Assembly: GCF_029846235.1 (NCBI RefSeq)
Contig: NZ_JARVWP010000007.1
Span: 339,771-403,770 of the forward strand
Length of the DNA stretch: 64,000 bases
Origin: Bradyrhizobium sp. CER78
GTDB taxonomy: Bacteria > Pseudomonadota > Alphaproteobacteria > Rhizobiales > Xanthobacteraceae
Direction of reading: 5' to 3'
This document shows positions 8,306-16,726 of the stretch, in pieces (positions within the stretch are counted from its first letter, which is position 1; every line of letters starts with the position of its first letter). Below the pieces are notes generated by a model that was not told the DNA's origin, made no database searches, and was given only the letters and a program-made list of their open reading frames with translations. Position numbers and translations under genes: made by a program.

Positions 8306-9228
8306 GTTCCACTCCTCTTGGGCGATGCCGCGGCGGGGCGCGTCACCAGGTAAATGCCGAGAGCGACCGGAACGATCCCGAGCAGATCGCGAAATTCGAC
8401 ATGCTCGCCGAGCACGAGATAGGCGAACAGCATGCCGAGCGGCGGCATCAGGAAGTGATAGGCGCTGGCGGCGGTCGCGCCACACACTTTCAGGAGATGA
8501 AACCAAAGCAGATAGGCGAGGATCGAGCCGCCGAGCACCAGGAAAGCGAAGGCGCCGGCGAGCCGCATGCTGGGCACGATGTCACCGACGCTGGAGAGCG
8601 TGAAGGCGAACGGCATCACCGCAAGGCCGCCGGCAATGTTCTGGATGCCGTTGCCGATCCACAGGCTGCCCTTCGGCGCCAGCAGCTTGAACAGCACCGT
8701 GCCGGCGACGATCGAGGCGAGCGAGGCCAGCGTGAACAGGATGCCGTGCGGGCTGTCGCTGCCGACCTTGATCCGATGCCAGACGATGAAGGCAACGCCG
8801 ACGATGCCGAGCACGAGACCGACCACCTTGCGCAAGGTCATGCTCTCGCCGAGGAACATGGCCGCCAGCATGGCGGTGAACACCGGATTGGCCGAGACGA
8901 TCAACGCGCCGAGCCCGGCCGAGACCGTCTTCAACCCGGTATAGCCGAGGCCGAGATAGAGCGCGTTGTTGGCGACGCCGATTACGGCGAACACGGCGAC
9001 ATCGCGCCAGGTGAGGTCCCATTGGTCCCGGCGCAGCCAGGAGATGCCGAGAATCAGGACGCCGGCGAGCGAGAACCGCACGGCGAGCAGAATCAGCGGC
9101 GGGCAATCGGTGACGCCGATCTTGCCGGCGACGAACGCGTAGCTCCAGAGCAGGCAGAACAGCGCGATCAACAGCGGCAGGGTGTTGAAGCGGGCGCGGG
9201 GGGCGGCAATTGAAGATGCGGCGGACAT
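8302..9228 (-). CDS. EamA family (DMT superfamily) transporter
   Basis: 308 residues, ten predicted membrane segments in two EamA repeats. Motifs typical of the family are WSYAFVAGKIGV in helix 1, AVRFSLAGVLIL, SANPVFTAMLAAMFLGE ending the first repeat, and HFLMPPLGMLFAYLVLGE at the equivalent position of the second. Substrate is unknown; relatives export amino acids or other metabolites. It is the first gene of an EamA / MBL / Nramp-like set and is divergent from a LysR regulator, which probably controls it. Confidence 0.88.
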   Translation of the reverse strand: MSAASSIAAPRARFNTLPLLIALFCLLWSYAFVAGKIGVTDCPPLILLAVRFSLAGVLILGISWLRRDQWDLTWRDVAVFAVIGVANNALYLGLGYTGLKTVSAGLGALIVSANPVFTAMLAAMFLGESMTLRKVVGLVLGIVGVAFIVWHRIKVGSDSPHGILFTLASLASIVAGTVLFKLLAPKGSLWIGNGIQNIAGGLAVMPFAFTLSSVGDIVPSMRLAGAFAFLVLGGSILAYLLWFHLLKVCGATAASAYHFLMPPLGMLFAYLVLGEHVEFRDLLGIVPVALGIYLVTRPAAASPKRSGT

Positions 9229-9269
9229 GCATTTTCTCCTTCGCCCATGATCTAGGCCCGCACCTTGAT

Positions 9270-9284
9270 ATTTGGAAATTAAAT
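9270..9284. promoter_or_regulatory. LysR-type box between EamA operon and LysR gene
   Basis: ATTTGGAAATTAAAT has symmetric ATTT / AAAT ends and fits the T-N11-A pattern of LysR-family sites. It lies in the 84-base divergent region between the EamA gene (start 9228) and the LysR gene (start 9313). Binding is inferred from pattern and position. Confidence 0.45.
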
Positions 9285-9312
9285 GATAGACTGATATCCA
9301 GTGGATTTATGA

Positions 9313-10188
9313 ATGGAGGCTGCGATGCTCGACCTGGAGCTGTTGCGCAGTTTCGTCTCGGTGGTCGATGCCGGCGGCTTCACCCGCGCCGGCGAGCGCG
9401 TCCACCGCACGCAATCGACGGTCAGTCAGCAGATCAAGCGCCTGGAGGAGGATGTCGGCCAGCCGCTGTTGATCCGCCGCGGCAAGGACGTCACCCCGAC
9501 TGATGCCGGCGATCAGCTGCTGACCTATGCGCGGCGACTGCTGGCGCTGGCCGAGGAGGCGCGTGATGTGGTGTCGCGCGCCGGCAGCGAAGGCGCGATC
9601 CGGATCGGCATCACCGAGGATTTTGCCGCCTACCGGTTGACGAGGCTGCTCGCGACTTTCGCGCGCAGCCATCCGAATTTGCGCCTCGATGTGCGCTCCG
9701 GCCAGAGCCTTTACCTGTACCGCGATCTCGAGCGCGGCGATCTCGATCTCGCGCTGATCAAGCGCGCCGCCAGCGAGAAAGGCGGCATCGCGGTGTGGCC
9801 GGAACGCGTGCATTGGGTGACGAGCAAAAGCCATCCGCGCGACACCACCATCGGCTCGGTGCCGCTGATCGGCTTCGGCTCGGGTTGCCTCTATCGCGCC
9901 CACGCCATCCATTCGCTGGAAAGCGCGGGCCGCAACTGGCACATGGCCTACACCTCCTCCAGCCTCGCCGGCATCCAGGCCGCGGTCGCAGCTGGCCTGG
10001 GCTTGAGCATCCTGTCGGAGATGTCGATCCAGGCCGAGCACCGCGTGCTGACGGCGAAGGACGGCTTTGCGCCGATCGAGCGGACCGAGGTCGCCCTCGT
10101 CGCCGCCCCCGAAGCGAGGCCCGCGACGCTGCGGCTGGCGGATCGGCTTGCCGAGTATTGCGAGAGCGTGCAGGCGAAGGCGGCTTAG
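9313..10188 (+). CDS. LysR family transcriptional regulator
   Basis: 291 residues from ATG 9313; ATG 9325 is an equally possible start. The N-terminal winged helix is standard (LDLELLRSFVSVVDAGGF, QSTVSQQIKRLEEDVGQPLL). A periplasmic-binding-like effector domain begins near residue 90 (GAIRIGITEDFAAYRLTRLL). It is divergent from the EamA operon, the probable target. The effector is unknown. Confidence 0.9.
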   Translation: MEAAMLDLELLRSFVSVVDAGGFTRAGERVHRTQSTVSQQIKRLEEDVGQPLLIRRGKDVTPTDAGDQLLTYARRLLALAEEARDVVSRAGSEGAIRIGITEDFAAYRLTRLLATFARSHPNLRLDVRSGQSLYLYRDLERGDLDLALIKRAASEKGGIAVWPERVHWVTSKSHPRDTTIGSVPLIGFGSGCLYRAHAIHSLESAGRNWHMAYTSSSLAGIQAAVAAGLGLSILSEMSIQAEHRVLTAKDGFAPIERTEVALVAAPEARPATLRLADRLAEYCESVQAKAA

Positions 10189-10212
10189 GGCGAGGTCGCG
10201 CCGCTATTCCGC

Positions 10213-10344
10213 TGTCGTCCCTGCGAAAGCAGGGACCCATAACCACCGCATACAGTTGTGATGCCGCGCTGGGGTCACAGCTTTGCGCAATCTCAAACAG
10301 TAGTGGTTATGGGTCCCGGGTCGCGCTTCGCTTGCCCGGGACGG
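10213..10344. repeat. Dispersed palindromic repeat, family B copy 1
   Basis: About 130 bases with long inverted ends: GGGACCCATAACCAC on the left matches GTGGTTATGGGTCCC on the right, and GTCCCTGC / CCCGGGAC add outer pairing. The middle includes GCTGGGGTCACAGC. Related copies lie at 24784-24908 and 26006-26099. It sits between convergent genes (LysR and pdeM), a usual place for such elements. Confidence 0.8.
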
Positions 10345-10387
10345 CACCGAGTGTTTGGCAAGGCGCAGGAAATGTTGGTTGCGCGAG

Positions 10388-11098
10388 TCAATAACACCGC
10401 GACGCGGCGAACGCGTGGACGCGGTTGTCGCCGAGGACGTGGGCCATGAAACCCGGCGACCCGAAGATCCGTGCGAATGCGGCGTCGCGGATGCTCAGGC
10501 CGCCCGTGTAGGCACCGAACGCCGGCATCACCGCGCGCTCGCCGTCACTGGCAAAGCAACGCCGCTCGATCGAGCGGCCGCGGGTCGGCACCCGTGCCTT
10601 GGGGTGCAGATGCCCGGCGATCTCGCCGGCAGCGCCGGTCGGCTCATGGCGAAACACGATCGGGCCGATCGCAACTTCAGTGGCGACCACGCCGCCGAGA
10701 CTGGACGGCAGCGCCGGATCGTGGTTGCCCGCAATCCAGATCCAGTTGCGCCGCATTTGCAGCGCCGCCAGCGCCTCGCGATCCCCATCCGACAGCCGCG
10801 CATGCGCCTCGCGATCGTGAAAGCTGTCGCCGAGCGCGATCACCTGCCGCGGATCGTGCCGCGCGATCACGGCGGCGAGCCGGCTCAACGTCGCGACCGT
10901 GTCGTAGGGCGGCAGCAGCACACCGCGGCTGGCGAAGCTCGAGCCTTTTTCCAGATGCAGGTCGGACACCACGAGCAGGCTCTGCTCTTCCCAGAACAGC
11001 GCGCCGGAGAAATCCGCCACGAAGCCGACATCCGCCACCGTGACCCTGGAAACGCGCATATCGTCACCGTCTCGCAAAGCTAGCGCGCTTGCCGTCAC
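10388..11098 (-). CDS. pdeM: Ligase-associated DNA damage response phosphoesterase PdeM
   Basis: About 236 residues. GTG 11098 is chosen because GGGGGA lies seven bases upstream; TTG 11113 and ATG 11059 are alternatives. It is a calcineurin-like metallophosphoesterase with all metal motifs: DxH in VVSDLHLEKG (near residue 46), GDSFHD, AGNHDP, and GHLHP near the C-terminal third. Members of this family (TIGR04123) occur with a DEXH helicase, an MBL exonuclease and an ATP-dependent ligase; all three partners lie within 9 kb here. It begins 24 bases after the helicase stop in the same direction, so they are probably one transcript. Presumed nuclease or phosphatase in DNA repair. Confidence 0.9.
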   Translation of the reverse strand: MTASALALRDGDDMRVSRVTVADVGFVADFSGALFWEEQSLLVVSDLHLEKGSSFASRGVLLPPYDTVATLSRLAAVIARHDPRQVIALGDSFHDREAHARLSDGDREALAALQMRRNWIWIAGNHDPALPSSLGGVVATEVAIGPIVFRHEPTGAAGEIAGHLHPKARVPTRGRSIERRCFASDGERAVMPAFGAYTGGLSIRDAAFARIFGSPGFMAHVLGDNRVHAFAASRCY

Positions 11099-11122
11099 GT
11101 CCTGTTCCCCCAAATGCCAGCG

Positions 11123-13891
11123 TTAGGTCGTCGCCTCCCGCACGAGTTCCTCGGCCGCCTCGGCCAGAAGCTCGTCGGATGCTTCGCCATAAACTGACTC
11201 GCGGCCGATTTCCAGCAGCGCGGGGACGGCAAGCGGAGAAACGTGGTCGAGATCCTTGTGGGTGATTCGGCCGTAGATGCGCGAAAGCATGTCGCTGAGA
11301 CGGCGCAGATCGAGCAATCCCGTGGCGGCATCGCTGCGCGCGGCGCGCAACAGCACATGGTCGGCCTGGTGCTTGCGCAGCACGTCGTAGATCAGATCGG
11401 TAGAGAACAGCACCTGGCGGCGCGACTTCTCCTCGTCGGTGAAGCGGCGCGCGATCAGGCCGGAGATGATGGCGCAATTGCGGAAGGTGCGCTTCATCAA
11501 CGCGGATTCCGCGAGCCACGCCTCGAGATCGTCGCCGAGCATATCGGGATCGAACAGCGCGTTGAGATCGAGCTTGCCGGTCCGGATCATGAAGGAGAGA
11601 TCGCCGACGCCCCAGACCGCGAGCGCATATTCATTGGCGACGAAGCCGAGCGGACGGGCGCGCGCCCGCTCCAGCCGCCGCGTCAGCAGCATGCCGAGTG
11701 TCTGATGCGCGAGCCGCCCCTCGAAGGGATAGCAGACCAGATAATGGCTGCCGCCGCGTGGAAAGGTTTCCACCAGCAGCTCGCGCACCGCCGGCACCCG
11801 CGAAAACTTCCGCTGCAACGACAGCCAGTCATGCACCTGATCCGGCAGCGCCTTCCAGGCACGGCTGTTGTCGAGCAGCCTGCGGACCCGCTCGGCGAGA
11901 TAGGTCGAGAGCGGGAATTTGCCGCCCATATAGGACGGTACTTTTGCATCTTTGTCATTGGCGCGAGAGACGTAGACCTGATCTTCAACCAAGGCCTCGT
12001 AGCGCACCACCTCGCCGCCAAAGACAAAAGTGTCGCCGGGCACCAGGCCCTCGATGAAGACCTCCTCGATCTCGCCCAGCATCCGGCCGCCGCGGGCGAT
12101 CGCGCCGGTCGATCCGTGACCGCCGGCGCGCGAGCGCACCAGCCGCACCTTCAGCATGGTCTCCTCGACGATGGTGCCGACGTTGAGGCGATAGCTCTGC
12201 CGCACCTTGGGATTGGTGACGCGCCAGCGGCCCTGCTTGTCCTGCTTGATCCGCGCGAAACGCTCATACGTCTTCAGCGCGTAACCGCCGGTGGCGACGA
12301 AGTCGACCACGTCGTCGAAATCGGTTCGCGACAGCGATGCATAGGGCGCCGCGGTCCTCACCTCATCATAGAGCTCGTCGGACAAAAACGGCTTGCCGCA
12401 GGCGCAGCCGAGCACGTGCTGGGCCAGCACATCGAGCGCACCTAGGCGCAGCGGCGGCGTGTCCTGCGCATTCTCGGCGATGGCATCGATCGCGACGGCG
12501 CATTCCAGCACCTCGAAGCGGTTGGCCGGCACCAGCACGGCGCGCGAGGCCTCGTCGAAGCGGTGGTTGGCGCGGCCGATCCGCTGCATCAGCCGCGACG
12601 AACCTTTTGGCGCGCCGATATTGATGACGAGGTCGACATCGCCCCAGTCGACGCCGAGATCGAGCGAGGAGGTGCAGACCACGCCGCGCAGTTTTCCCGC
12701 GGCCATCGCGTCCTCGACCTTGCGGCGCTGCGCGACGTCGAGCGAGCCATGATGCAGCGCGATCGCAAGCCCGTCGTCGTTCATGCGCCAGAGATCCTGG
12801 AACAGCATCTCGGCCTGGCTGCGGGTGTTGACGAACACCAGCGTGGTCTTGTTGCGCTTGATCAGCTCATAGACCTCGGGCAGCGCGTGGCGCGCGCTGT
12901 GGCCGGACCACGGCAGTCGTTCCCGCGTGTCGAGCATCTCGACCACCGGCGGCGCCGCGCCGCCCGCGGTGACGACGTCGGCGGATACGCTCGCGCCGCC
13001 CGGCTGCGGCACCAGGAAGCGCGCGAGTTGCTCAGGCTCGGCCACCGTTGCCGACAGACCGATAGCCCGCGCCTGCGGCGCGATGGTCCAGAGCCGCGCC
13101 AGCCCCAGCGACAGCAGATCGCCGCGCTTGGAGGTGACCAGCGCATGCAACTCGTCGAGCACGATGCGCTTCAGCGAGGAGAACAGAAACGGTGCGTCGT
13201 CGGAGGCGAGCAACAGCGCCAGTTGCTCCGGCGTGGTGAGCAGGATGTCCGGCGGATAGCGCCGCTGCCGCTGCCGCCGCGACACCGGCGTGTCACCGGT
13301 GCGGGTCTCGACCTTGATCGGCAGCCCCATCTCGGCAACCGGCGTCTCCAAATTGCGCGCGATGTCGACCGCGAGCGCCTTCAGCGGCGAGATGTAGAGC
13401 GTATGCAGCCCGGAGCTGCGACGAACCGAGCGGCCGGTGGAGACAAAGGTCTTTCTTGGCTCCGCTGCGATCGCTGGTAGGGCTCCCTCCCCCCTTGCGG
13501 GGGAGGGTTGGGGAGAGGGGTAAGGCGTATCGTTCGGACCAAGCGGCATACCCCTCTCCCGCCGCCCCCCGACGCGCAATTGCGCGTCAGAGGGCGTCGA
13601 CCTCCCCCGCAAGGGGGGAGGTGGCGATCGAGTTTGTGTCTGCAGACTCGTTGCGCTCGCCTCCCCGCTCAACTCCACCAGCGTCGGCAAGAACCCCGCC
13701 AGCGTCTTGCCCGCACCGGTCGGAGCAATCAGCAGCGCGGAGCGTTCTACACGCGCCTTCGCCAGTAGCGCGAGCTGATGCTCGCGCGGCGACCAGCCGC
13801 GTGAGGTGAACCAGTCGCGAAACCGGCGCGGCAGGAGATCGGCCGTTTCCGACGGCGGGACGGAAAAGAGATCGAGCGTCGACACGCCCAA
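11123..13891 (-). CDS. Ligase-associated DNA damage response DEXH helicase (Lhr-like) with repeat-derived insert
   Basis: 922 residues, superfamily 2 helicase of the Lhr-core type (TIGR04121). Visible motifs: Walker A APTGAGKT (residues 56-63), ISPLKAL (motif Ia, about 168), TTPEQLALLL, DELH box in IVLDELHAL, SAT in GLSATVAE, and RIGRANHR (motif VI). The long C-terminal part matches Lhr winged-helix and DUF4011-like regions. Residues about 78-160, between Walker A and motif Ia, are foreign-looking (PPPPLRGRS, SPQPSPARGEGA) and are encoded by a family A palindromic repeat inserted in frame. Close relatives as I know them run straight from the Walker A helix to the LHTLYISPLKAL strand. Confidence 0.92.
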   Translation of the reverse strand: MGVSTLDLFSVPPSETADLLPRRFRDWFTSRGWSPREHQLALLAKARVERSALLIAPTGAGKTLAGFLPTLVELSGEASATSLQTQTRSPPPPLRGRSTPSDAQLRVGGRRERGMPLGPNDTPYPSPQPSPARGEGALPAIAAEPRKTFVSTGRSVRRSSGLHTLYISPLKALAVDIARNLETPVAEMGLPIKVETRTGDTPVSRRQRQRRYPPDILLTTPEQLALLLASDDAPFLFSSLKRIVLDELHALVTSKRGDLLSLGLARLWTIAPQARAIGLSATVAEPEQLARFLVPQPGGASVSADVVTAGGAAPPVVEMLDTRERLPWSGHSARHALPEVYELIKRNKTTLVFVNTRSQAEMLFQDLWRMNDDGLAIALHHGSLDVAQRRKVEDAMAAGKLRGVVCTSSLDLGVDWGDVDLVINIGAPKGSSRLMQRIGRANHRFDEASRAVLVPANRFEVLECAVAIDAIAENAQDTPPLRLGALDVLAQHVLGCACGKPFLSDELYDEVRTAAPYASLSRTDFDDVVDFVATGGYALKTYERFARIKQDKQGRWRVTNPKVRQSYRLNVGTIVEETMLKVRLVRSRAGGHGSTGAIARGGRMLGEIEEVFIEGLVPGDTFVFGGEVVRYEALVEDQVYVSRANDKDAKVPSYMGGKFPLSTYLAERVRRLLDNSRAWKALPDQVHDWLSLQRKFSRVPAVRELLVETFPRGGSHYLVCYPFEGRLAHQTLGMLLTRRLERARARPLGFVANEYALAVWGVGDLSFMIRTGKLDLNALFDPDMLGDDLEAWLAESALMKRTFRNCAIISGLIARRFTDEEKSRRQVLFSTDLIYDVLRKHQADHVLLRAARSDAATGLLDLRRLSDMLSRIYGRITHKDLDHVSPLAVPALLEIGRESVYGEASDELLAEAAEELVREATT
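13482..13624. repeat. Family A palindromic repeat inside the helicase gene
   Basis: Long inverted structure with CCCTCCCCCCTTGCGGGGGAGG at one end and CCTCCCCCGCAAGGGGGGAGG at the other; the centre has TACCCCTCTCCCGCC. The unit keeps the helicase frame open and adds low-complexity peptide between motifs I and Ia. The same family recurs at 13969, 15496, 18115, 22318 and 51944. Confidence 0.85.
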
Positions 13892-13968
13892 GAGGTAGGC
13901 GGTTCAGGCGGTTTCGTCGAGGGCGGGACGAAAATGGCGGCAGGTGGCAAGGGCGGAGCTTTGTCCGC

Positions 13969-14112
13969 CCCCTCTCCCCGTCCTTCACGGGGAGAGGGTT
14001 GGGGTGAGGGGCTGCTTCCACGAGTGCCGGGCGCCGTGAGACCTGTACCCCCTCACCCGGATCGCATCTCGCGATGCGATCCGACCTCTCCCCGCAGGCG
14101 GGGCGAGGTGAA
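13969..14112. repeat. Family A palindromic repeat, intergenic copy
   Basis: About 144 bases between the helicase start and the ABC binding-protein stop. It carries GGGGAGAGGGTTGGGGTGAGG on one side and CGACCTCTCCCCGC with GGGGCGAGGTG on the other, and an inner hairpin CGCATCTCGCGATGCG. It closely resembles the copy at 22318-22466. No gene is seen in the 235-base gap. Confidence 0.85.
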
Positions 14113-14126
14113 GGACAGCGAGAGCC

Positions 14127-15353
14127 CTACTCCGTCATCGGCTCCCCGGAGAGGTCCCAATCCTTGCCGTTGAAGATCGAGACGTAGAGCGTCTTCATCG
14201 GCGTGTAGTCGTCGGGCGTATAGCTGTAATTGATGCCGTCGAGGAAATAGGGCGAGTGGAAACCGGCCAGCGTGGTGGCGTGCTTCAGCACGTTGGCGCG
14301 GGTCAGGTCGTCGCCGCAGCGGCGCAGGATTTCGCCCATCGTCGCCGCCTGGCCGTAGCCGGCGAAGGCGATGGTGTTGTCGGGATCGATGTTCGGCAGG
14401 TACTTCTTGCGCAGCTCCTCGAACGCGACCACGTCCGCATCCTTCTCATAGCGCGGCACGCCGACTTCCTTGTTGTAGCGGATCGCGACGATGTCCTTGG
14501 CGTTCTCTAACCCCGCCGCGCTCAGGATCGAGCGGCCGGTCGAGCCCGCCGACAACAGCTGCAACGGCTTCCAGCCGAGCTCGGCGACCTTGCGGATCGA
14601 CTGCGACGTCGCCTTGCCTGTGGTGATGTTGTAGAACACGTCGGCGCCCGACTTCGACAGATTGATGAGCTGGGAATCGACCGTCGGATCGGTGAGATCG
14701 TAGGTCTGCTCCATGATCACCTGGGCCTTGCCGCCGGCATCGGCCAGCACCTTCTTGAATGGGCCGAGGAAGTCGCGACCGAAATCGTCGTTCTGGTAGA
14801 GGATGCCGATCTTGGCGTTCGGCTTCACGCTGACGACGTGCTTGGCAAGGATGCGCGCTTCGGTCGGATAGAGCGGCAGGCCCGCCATGGTCCATTTGAA
14901 GTTCTTCGGGTCGTTCCACTTCGAGGCGCCGGTGTTGAGCAGCAGCTGGGGAATACCCTTGGAATTGAGATATTTGTGCACGGCGGTCTGCGGCGCGGTG
15001 CCGAGCGAGCCGTAGAGCGCCAGCACCTCCTCCTGCTCGACCAGGCGCCGCGTCGCCTCGACGCATTTCGGCGCGCTGTAGGCGTCGTCCATGGTGAGGA
15101 ATTTCACCGTGCGGCCGTTGATGCCGCCCTTGTCGTTCAGCATCTGGAAATGGGCTTCGCCGACGCGGCCGAGCACGCCATAGAGCGAGCCTGGGCCGGA
15201 ATGCGGCACGGTCTGGCCGAGCTTGATCTCGGTGTCGCTCGCGCCCGGATCATACTTCTTGTCGGCAGCACGGACGAACGGCGCGGGCAGCACGGACGCT
15301 GCGATGACGGATAATGCAGTGGCGCCGAATTCGCGCCGCGTATGTTTTTTCAT
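14127..15353 (-). CDS. ABC transporter substrate-binding protein, branched-chain amino acid type
   Basis: 408 residues from ATG 15353; AGGGAGAG lies seven bases upstream. The N-terminus KKHTRREFGATALS plus a hydrophobic core ending PFVRAA looks like a Tat-type signal. The mature part is a type 1 periplasmic binding fold (IKLGQTVPHSGPGS, FLTMDDAYSAPKCVEATRRLVEQEE, ALYGSLGTAPQTAV, IGILYQNDDFGRDFL). Relatives bind branched-chain amino acids, amides or aromatic acids. There are no permease or ATPase genes beside it, so it is an orphan that interrupts the DNA repair locus. Confidence 0.9.
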   Translation of the reverse strand: MKKHTRREFGATALSVIAASVLPAPFVRAADKKYDPGASDTEIKLGQTVPHSGPGSLYGVLGRVGEAHFQMLNDKGGINGRTVKFLTMDDAYSAPKCVEATRRLVEQEEVLALYGSLGTAPQTAVHKYLNSKGIPQLLLNTGASKWNDPKNFKWTMAGLPLYPTEARILAKHVVSVKPNAKIGILYQNDDFGRDFLGPFKKVLADAGGKAQVIMEQTYDLTDPTVDSQLINLSKSGADVFYNITTGKATSQSIRKVAELGWKPLQLLSAGSTGRSILSAAGLENAKDIVAIRYNKEVGVPRYEKDADVVAFEELRKKYLPNIDPDNTIAFAGYGQAATMGEILRRCGDDLTRANVLKHATTLAGFHSPYFLDGINYSYTPDDYTPMKTLYVSIFNGKDWDLSGEPMTE

Positions 15354-15495
15354 TGTGTCTCTCCCTGAGGCGCAAAGCTCTCGCATTCCGCCCAGCGCCG
15401 GGCAAGCGCGAAGTCACGGCTGTGTGGCGCAATGCCGCGTCACGGCAAATGCGTAGCGTGTAGACTCAAGTTTGGGGGTCGAAAGGATCGTGCTC

Positions 15496-15661
15496 TCATC
15501 CTCCCCTGGAGGGGGAGGATCGACGCGAATGCAATGAGCGGCGAGGTGGGGTGAAGGTCTCTCCACTTCCGCGCTGCCCGTGTTGAGAGATCACCCCACC
15601 CCGCTTCGCATTTCGCTTCGCTCAATGCGAACCGACCCTCCCCCTCCAGGGGCGGGTGAAG
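15496..15661. repeat. Family A-like palindromic repeat, intergenic copy
   Basis: Divergent copy between two minus-strand genes (methyltransferase and ABC binding protein). Ends pair as CCTCCCCCTCCAGG against CCTGGAGGGGGAGG; the inner hairpin is GCATTTCGCTTCGCTCAATGC. It ends four bases before the methyltransferase stop codon and could act as a terminator-like structure. Confidence 0.75.
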
Positions 15662-15665
15662 TGCT

Positions 15666-16592
15666 TCACGGCTTTACGGCGACGGCGACGAGCCCGGGTG
15701 CCGGAATGTTGTCCTCATTGCGCGCCGAGAGATCGTCGAGCAAGGCCAGTGTCAGCCCAGCGGCCGCAACGGTCGCCCGCACATAGGCTGCGCTGTGGGC
15801 GTAGCGCAGCCCCTCGCCGAGGAGGACGCCCTCGCCGTCGTGGGTCTCCGCCGTGAAGGCAAGCACGCCGCCCGGCACCAGCACGCGCGCGGCCTCGGCG
15901 AGCACGGGCGCGAGATCGGCAACATAGACCATCGCATCCGCGGCAAGGATCAATTCGGCGCTGGCATCGGGTTTGGTCGAAATGCCCTTCAGCATGTCGT
16001 CGACTTCGAGCTCGGCATAAAGGCCCGTGGCGCGCGCCTTGTCGATCATGCGCGGCGACAGGTCGATGCCGATGAAGCTGTCGACATGCCGTGCGAACGC
16101 ACCGGCCGCGAGCCCAGTGCCGCAGCCGAGATCGATCGCACGCTTGAAGAACGCCGGCTTCTTCGCGGACGCGCGCACCGACAACACCGCCTTGAACAGC
16201 AGCGCCGGACCGCGATAGCCGAGATCACCGACCAGCGCGGCCTCGAAGCGCGGCGCATATTGATCGAACAACGTCTGCACATAGCCTGGCGGCATCGCAC
16301 CGACAGCCTCGACGCCGAGCTGCATCAGATGCAGGCCGGCGCCGTGACGGTCCTCAGGATCGGTGTCGCGCGCGGCGCGGAACGCTGCGATCGCGGCGTC
16401 GCGCTGGCCGAGCTCGAGGCGGATCTTGCCGAGCGTGTACCAGGCGGACGTGAATTTCGGCACCAGCTCGATCGCCTGTTCGAGCAGCTCGGCGGCGGCC
16501 GGCAGATCGCCCTTCAATTGCAGGTCGCGCGCGAACTCGTAGCGGCGGTCGGCAACGAGGTCGCCAGAGGACAGAAACAGGCGCGGGGCCAT
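15666..16592 (-). CDS. TPR-containing class I SAM-dependent methyltransferase
   Basis: 308 residues. Residues about 15-90 are two to three tetratricopeptide repeats (YEFARDLQLKGDLPAAAELL, SAWYTLGKIRLELGQRDAAI). The rest is a Rossmann methyltransferase with SAM motif I in AIDLGCGTGLAAGAFA (about residue 151), IGIDLSPRMIDKAR at motif II, ADAMVYVADL and a VLVPGGVLAFTAE strand. The fusion is recurrent in Rhizobiales; the methyl acceptor is unknown. It is antisense and upstream of the exonuclease gene, so the divergent promoters lie between 16592 and 16727. Confidence 0.88.
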   Translation of the reverse strand: MAPRLFLSSGDLVADRRYEFARDLQLKGDLPAAAELLEQAIELVPKFTSAWYTLGKIRLELGQRDAAIAAFRAARDTDPEDRHGAGLHLMQLGVEAVGAMPPGYVQTLFDQYAPRFEAALVGDLGYRGPALLFKAVLSVRASAKKPAFFKRAIDLGCGTGLAAGAFARHVDSFIGIDLSPRMIDKARATGLYAELEVDDMLKGISTKPDASAELILAADAMVYVADLAPVLAEAARVLVPGGVLAFTAETHDGEGVLLGEGLRYAHSAAYVRATVAAAGLTLALLDDLSARNEDNIPAPGLVAVAVKP

Positions 16593-16726
16593 TTTCTTTA
16601 AGGAACCAATCTTGTCTTAAGGATCTTGGCCGGGTGGCCATCCATCAAAGCATGGACTTTTTCCGGAGATGGATGCGCGGGTCAAGCCCGCGCCCGACGA
16701 TTAGATATCGCGGAATCCATGCCTAT

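Noticed and set aside
6153..8312. A single 719-residue frame joining the Nramp-like protein with an Arg/Pro-rich upstream part
   Set aside because: The upstream part is antisense-like and out of frame with the real MBL gene; a good start for the Nramp-like protein exists at 7481.
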